Below are positions 6,521 to 9,823 of a stretch of DNA of 9,823 nt, piece after piece. The DNA lies in NCBI GenBank assembly GCA_013203245.1, contig JABMOR010000105.1, forward strand, positions 1-9,823. Reading direction: 5' to 3'. The stretch's first letter is position 1. Every line of letters starts with the position of its first letter. The position numbers and the translations under genes were made by a program. Under the pieces are notes generated by a model, which was not told the DNA's origin, made no database searches, and was given only the letters and a program-made list of their open reading frames with translations. This DNA is from Candidatus Nitrosopumilus sp. (GTDB taxonomy: Archaea > Thermoproteota > Nitrososphaeria > Nitrososphaerales > Nitrosopumilaceae).

Positions 6521-7432
6521 TTAATTAATTAATACTCTGGCTCCAATGTCATCTAATTCTGATTTAATTATAATTCCATCAGAATATTTTTGTAGAATCT
6601 TTAAAACTTTAGATTCATCATTTTGTGGAACCATTGAAAAAATTGTTTCGCCAAATAGAGCTATTCCACATTTAATATCATTGTCAGATAATTCCTTAAC
6701 TATTTTTTGCATTCTTGGAGTCATAACATCTACATATTTTGCAAATTCTAATGACATATCTTGAAAATGATCATAATCTTTTGTTTCTAATAATTGATTT
6801 ACCATTTTTCCTCCTAATCCATTAATTTGTGATAAACGTTCTTTGATGAATTTGTTTGTAGATATTGGAGAAAAGCAAATCATGATAACGGAAATTTTGT
6901 CTATAGTGATTTTTTCAACATGACCAATTCCTGGAGCACCTGGTTTAATACGAATTTCAAATCCACCATGATATGATGCTAAAACATCTCCTAATCCTGT
7001 TTTACAACTAACTTCTGCATTATGTGCAATTTGACCAATCATTGTTTTCTCTAATTTTGTGTCAAGTGCTTGATCTAATGCAAATGATAATGATAATGCA
7101 ACAGCACCACTAGATCCTAAGCCATACCCAACTGGAATAGAAATATCATGTTCTATATCAAAAAACTTGTTTGAAAAATCTCCAAGTTTTAGAAATTCAT
7201 TTAATACGTATTGTGAAACATCTGTTTTGTCTGATTGATACCCATGTGTTGTGATTTTAAAATTTGAACTTTGATTATCTATTGTCTGGATTTTTACTTT
7301 AGTTGTAACTCCTTGTTTAATTGAAAAACCTGCTCCCATAGATCCTAAATTCTTTAAATTATCTTGACTGCCATCTAAATGGGCTTTGAAAAAGCCTGTA
7401 ATGTGTGCTGGACAAAATGCCGTTGCCTCCAT
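6521..7432 (-). CDS. Pantoate kinase (archaeal GHMP-family kinase)
   Basis: Phosphorylates pantoate with ATP to 4-phosphopantoate, the first of the two archaeal steps replacing PanC and CoaA. The 303 residues carry the GHMP ATP-binding loop PVGYGLGSSGA (100-110). The N-terminal FCPAHITGFF (6-15) and the stretch HNAEVSCKTGLGDV (137-150), followed by HGGFEIRIKPGAPG, are the signatures I associate with archaeal pantoate kinase rather than mevalonate or homoserine kinases. A C-terminal GHMP domain follows (about 195-303, ending DDIGARVLIN). Position next to the phosphopantothenate synthetase gene strongly supports the call. ATG at 7432 is the first gene of the CoA block and lies after a well-placed TATA-like box. 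Its stop is 9 bases before the next start. Confidence 0.9.
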   Translation of the reverse strand: MEATAFCPAHITGFFKAHLDGSQDNLKNLGSMGAGFSIKQGVTTKVKIQTIDNQSSNFKITTHGYQSDKTDVSQYVLNEFLKLGDFSNKFFDIEHDISIPVGYGLGSSGAVALSLSFALDQALDTKLEKTMIGQIAHNAEVSCKTGLGDVLASYHGGFEIRIKPGAPGIGHVEKITIDKISVIMICFSPISTNKFIKERLSQINGLGGKMVNQLLETKDYDHFQDMSLEFAKYVDVMTPRMQKIVKELSDNDIKCGIALFGETIFSMVPQNDESKVLKILQKYSDGIIIKSELDDIGARVLIN

Positions 7433-7497
7433 TAATCTAAGTTTAAACTTTACACAAAATATAAGAATATGGCTTAAATTAATTAAATTAGTATAAA
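7433..7497. promoter_or_regulatory. Divergent promoter region between the CoA operon and the AbrB-PhoU gene
   Basis: A 65-base, strongly AT-rich spacer. On the minus strand CTTATATTTT (7456-7465) is a good archaeal TATA match 24-33 bases before the pantoate kinase ATG, so this is the likely single promoter of the CoA genes. On the plus strand the box for the PhoU-like gene is ambiguous: TAAGAATAT (7462-7470) would fit a leader of a few bases, while CTTAAATTAA (7473-7482) sits somewhat close to the TTG. The two boxes overlap or nearly so, so the promoters may compete. No clear inverted-repeat operator was found. Confidence 0.5.
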
Positions 7498-8478
7498 TTG
7501 ACTAAATTTGTTCGACGCCTACAAAGAATTGGAAGTAGTATTCTTGTATCATTACCTAAAGAATGGGTTGTTGCAAATAATTTAGATAAAGGCATTCAAG
7601 TTGAACTGGAAACTGGTCAAGATAGTATTTCCATTTCTGCCAGTAAAGAAACTAGACCAACAAAAGAACTAGTAATTTCTTATCCGTTATCTAAAGGAGA
7701 AAATATTGTAGCAAATATTACAGGTGCGTATCTTTTAGGATATGATATCATTGTAATTAATTCAAAATCTATTATTCCTGGTAAAGATAGAGAAGAGATT
7801 CGTAATTCAATGAGAAGATTAGTTGGAATGGAAATAATTGAAGAAGATGCATCTCACATTAACATGCAATTTCTTTTAGATGCCACAACTCTTAATCCAC
7901 CAAAAATTCTCAAACGAATAAGTTCTATCGCACTTGGAATGTACAATGATGTATTACATGGATTAATTTCAGATGATAAATCTAATCTTCAAACCTTATC
8001 AAAACGTGATGTTGAAGTGAATAGACAATACTTCTTACTTGTTCGTTTAATTCGTAGTACACTAGTTGATAAAAGATTGTCTAATGCATTTAATTTAGAA
8101 AATATCGATGTACTTGATTATAGAGTTGCAGCAAACGTTCTTGAAAATGCAGGTGATTCTATTGTTGAACTCTCAAATTTTATCTTCAACTTTTCATTAT
8201 CTAGGGAATTATCTAAAAAAATCCATGATGTAGTAAAAGATTTCAATAATATTGCTGAAAAATCTATTGATGCTTTTACAAAGCCTGATAGACTTTTAGC
8301 TATTGAAGCAATTTCAATGCATAAAAAATATGAAGAGAAACTTAGCTTACTTCGAACTACATTAGGTAACAAAAAACAAATTCCTTTAGACTTTCTTGAT
8401 TTAATATACATGTTTGAAAGAATTGCACAATCTTGGGCTGATGTTGCAGATCTTGTACAACCTATCTATAATGAATAA
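7498..8478 (+). CDS. AbrB-PhoU domain protein (archaeal phosphate-uptake-regulator-like)
   Basis: A 326-residue fusion. Residues 1-48 are a SpoVT/AbrB-type DNA-binding swapped-hairpin domain (FVRRLQRIGSSILVSLP, then KEWV and VELE). Residues about 125-326 are two PhoU-like helical repeats with acidic metal-binding-type motifs: DVEVNRQYF (171-179), LENAGDSIVEL (215-225) and FERIAQSWADVADLV (306-320). Archaeal members are usually called PhoU family regulators, but phosphate sensing has rarely been shown and no pst transport genes are seen here. The start is TTG at 7498: the AbrB domain begins at once, and the only nearby upstream ATG (7468) is closed after two codons. It is divergent from the CoA genes, so autoregulation or control of that operon is possible but is inference. 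The stop directly abuts the stop of the convergent Nudix gene. Confidence 0.85.
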   Translation: MTKFVRRLQRIGSSILVSLPKEWVVANNLDKGIQVELETGQDSISISASKETRPTKELVISYPLSKGENIVANITGAYLLGYDIIVINSKSIIPGKDREEIRNSMRRLVGMEIIEEDASHINMQFLLDATTLNPPKILKRISSIALGMYNDVLHGLISDDKSNLQTLSKRDVEVNRQYFLLVRLIRSTLVDKRLSNAFNLENIDVLDYRVAANVLENAGDSIVELSNFIFNFSLSRELSKKIHDVVKDFNNIAEKSIDAFTKPDRLLAIEAISMHKKYEEKLSLLRTTLGNKKQIPLDFLDLIYMFERIAQSWADVADLVQPIYNE

Positions 8479-8994
8479 TTAATACAATTTTTTCTTTACA
8501 GCATATGTTAAAACTGCACATATTGTTTTTGAATCCTGAATTTTACCAGTTTTTATCATCGATAGAAGTTTTTTAAAATCCATTTTTACTACAGATAATA
8601 TTTCATCCTCATCTAACTTTAAATCAGATATTTTCTCTAATCCTGAGGCTACAAAACAATGAATTATCTCTGCATTATAGCCAATTGACGGATAATAGGT
8701 GATGAGGGGAGTCATTTTTTTTGCTCTATATCCAGTCTCTTCTTCTAATTCCCTAAATGCACATTTTACCGGTTCTTCTTTTTTTTCTAATGTTCCAGCA
8801 GGAATTTCTAAAACATATCCATGTGGAAATCTATGTTGTTTAACAAGAATTACTTTTTTATTTTCATCAAAAGCAAGCATTGCTGCAGCACCTCTATGTT
8901 TGATAACCTCTCGTTTGACTTTTCTGCCTTCTATTTTCCCATCATAAACACTAAGACCTAAAATTTTTCCTTCGTAGATCTTTGTCTCTTTCAT
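8479..8994 (-). CDS. Nudix hydrolase, ADP-ribose pyrophosphatase-like
   Basis: A 171-residue cytosolic pyrophosphohydrolase, probably acting on ADP-ribose or another nucleoside diphosphate derivative. The Nudix box is complete: G67, E73, R81, E82, L83, E85, E86, G88 and Y89 fit Gx5Ex7REUxEExGU. Just before it, KQHRFPHGYVLEIPAGTLE shows the hallmark block of the ADP-ribose pyrophosphatase (NudF-like) group. The N-terminal part (1-35) forms the dimerising strands usual in this group, and the length is close to the family's 170-210 residues. ATG at 8994 is the first start in frame. A TATA-like box overlaps the stop codon of the upstream regulator gene, 25 bases away, so it may be transcribed alone or with that gene. 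The substrate cannot be fixed from sequence. Confidence 0.9.
   Translation of the reverse strand: MKETKIYEGKILGLSVYDGKIEGRKVKREVIKHRGAAAMLAFDENKKVILVKQHRFPHGYVLEIPAGTLEKKEEPVKCAFRELEEETGYRAKKMTPLITYYPSIGYNAEIIHCFVASGLEKISDLKLDEDEILSVVKMDFKKLLSMIKTGKIQDSKTICAVLTYAVKKKLY
8488..8493 (+). terminator. Possible oligo-T terminator for the AbrB-PhoU gene
   Basis: A T6 run, followed by C and three more T, begins 10 bases after the PhoU-like stop codon on its coding strand. Archaeal RNA polymerase stops at short T tracts without a hairpin. With no intergenic space between the convergent genes, this run lies inside the 3' end of the Nudix gene. AT-rich DNA has many such runs, so the call is weak. Confidence 0.3.
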
Positions 8995-9014
8995 ATTATA
9001 TTTGAAAAATTATT

Positions 9015-9023
9015 CTTATTTAA
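9015..9023 (-). promoter_or_regulatory. TATA-like box for the Nudix gene
   Basis: Minus-strand TTAAATAAG is centred about 25 bases before the ATG at 8994 and overlaps the TAA of the upstream Lrp-like gene (9020-9022). The spacing suits a leaderless transcript. Cotranscription across the 25-base gap is the alternative. Confidence 0.35.
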
Positions 9024-9823
9024 TTGGTTTGATAAATTAGGTGTAATTTTGGTGATTTTTTGAAATCTTTTATTGCTTTTTCTATCCATTTTATGTAAAA
9101 TGAAATCTTTTTTGGAATGAACAAATCAGCCGATTTTATATTTTTAATATTTCTGACTTTTTGTGTCAGTTCATCCATTTTGAAAATATTATCACTATAC
9201 ATAAACAAAACAATTTGATTTTTTGCTATGAAAGGAATTTGTAAATATGATTCAGAAAATGAGTCATTCAAACTTTCTAAAGTTTCTTTCAGATCTCCTT
9301 CTATCCAAGTAAGTATGGCATGAGGAATAAAATTTTCAATTTTTCTAGGATCATAGACTAGTGTAAACTGTATTCCTTCATTTTCATGCAATTTCTCCAG
9401 ACATCTTGTAATCGTTTTTGTTGACATTTTTGTATTCCTTGCAATTCGTTCAATTTTTTGTCTAGGGTCCTTGATTAACTCTTCTAGAATTTCTAAATCT
9501 GTTTTTGTAAGGTTTGAACTGTATCCTGGATTCTCTGCTTCAAAAATGGATAAAACCCTGACATTTTTCATCAATTTTTTAGCAAGTTCAATTTTTTGAT
9601 TCATATCTTCTTTTACAGAGATGCCACAAACTGTAATCCCGCCTACACATGGCACCACAAAATATGGTTCGCCTACAAGACTTACTTGCTCTAAAATTTC
9701 TGTAATGTTTTCTCCTGATACTACAAAATACAATACACCGTAACCCAATACAGGAGGTTCGACTTTGATGAAAAACTCTTCACTGATCTTCTTTTCCTGC
9801 ATCTTTCTTATTCTATCTCTAAC
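9020..9823 (-). CDS. Lrp/AsnC-type transcription regulator with tandem domains (N-terminus cut by window edge)
   Basis: The frame is open to the right edge: seven residues (VRDRIRK) precede the first visible ATG at 9802. I therefore treat the gene as 5'-partial with 267 visible residues. VRDRIRKMQEKK followed by FIKVEPPVLGYGV looks like the end of a recognition helix and the linker of an Lrp-type winged helix. The helix-turn-helix proper would then lie outside the window. A first RAM-like ligand/oligomerisation domain follows (to about residue 95). A second winged helix is complete at about 105-151 (LTKTDLEILEEL, then IERIARNTKMSTKTITRCLEKL), and a second RAM-like domain runs to the end. The product is thus probably a duplicated Lrp-like protein, a form I associate with thaumarchaea. 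Its targets and effector are unknown. The Nudix gene lies 25 bases downstream and may share its transcript. Confidence 0.8.
   Translation of the reverse strand, partial: VRDRIRKMQEKKISEEFFIKVEPPVLGYGVLYFVVSGENITEILEQVSLVGEPYFVVPCVGGITVCGISVKEDMNQKIELAKKLMKNVRVLSIFEAENPGYSSNLTKTDLEILEELIKDPRQKIERIARNTKMSTKTITRCLEKLHENEGIQFTLVYDPRKIENFIPHAILTWIEGDLKETLESLNDSFSESYLQIPFIAKNQIVLFMYSDNIFKMDELTQKVRNIKNIKSADLFIPKKISFYIKWIEKAIKDFKKSPKLHLIYQTN

Noticed and set aside
6518..6535. Palindromic ATTAATTAATTAAT run between pantoate kinase and the synthetase
   Set aside because: It covers the last codons and stop of pantoate kinase and is a low-complexity AT repeat likely by chance in this base composition; no promoter role fits inside a 9-base gene gap.
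1..9823. Search for a defence system, CRISPR array, mobile element or RNA gene
   Set aside because: No spaced direct repeats, transposase, integrase, tRNA-like cloverleaf or rRNA sequence was seen. All but about 400 bases are accounted for by housekeeping-type genes.

Overview
The window is AT-rich, gene-dense DNA that I read as archaeal and most likely from an ammonia-oxidising thaumarchaeon of the Nitrosopumilus type. This placement rests on gene content, not on a database search. The evidence is pantoate kinase plus the archaeal phosphopantothenate synthetase (the archaea-specific CoA route), a CoaBC with the archaeal N-terminal extension, an AbrB-PhoU fusion regulator, an Lrp/AsnC-type regulator, almost no Shine-Dalgarno sequences, and TATA-like boxes centred about 25-29 bases before several start codons, as expected for leaderless archaeal transcripts.

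Layout. At the left edge is a minus-strand PP-loop tRNA-thiolation-type enzyme with an NFACT-R-like C-terminus (1-1006, cut by the window edge). It is divergent from a plus-strand M24 Xaa-Pro-type peptidase (1078-2142). A long minus-strand block then reads leftwards from 7432 to 2145: pantoate kinase, phosphopantothenate synthetase, PanB and CoaBC, joined by gaps or overlaps of 8-20 bases. These are followed by a small ORF that starts inside the CoaBC stop codon but carries an internal TAA, a class I SAM methyltransferase, and a one-pass membrane protein of unknown function. Divergent from pantoate kinase is a plus-strand AbrB-PhoU regulator (7498-8478), whose stop codon directly abuts that of a convergent Nudix hydrolase (8479-8994). 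At the right edge is a minus-strand tandem Lrp/AsnC-like regulator (9020-9823, missing its N-terminus).

How it works together. The four core genes cover most of the route from ketoisovalerate to 4'-phosphopantetheine: PanB makes ketopantoate, pantoate kinase phosphorylates pantoate, the synthetase adds beta-alanine, and CoaBC adds and decarboxylates cysteine. Ketopantoate reductase and the last two CoA steps are not in the window. The methyltransferase and membrane protein may ride on the same transcript, but the methyltransferase also has a good promoter candidate of its own.

No intergenic stretch exceeds 300 bases; the longest, 187 bases between CoaBC and the methyltransferase, holds the interrupted small ORF. 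I saw no tRNA, rRNA, CRISPR array, insertion sequence or attachment site, and no clearly new multi-gene system. The most unusual item is the interrupted small ORF.
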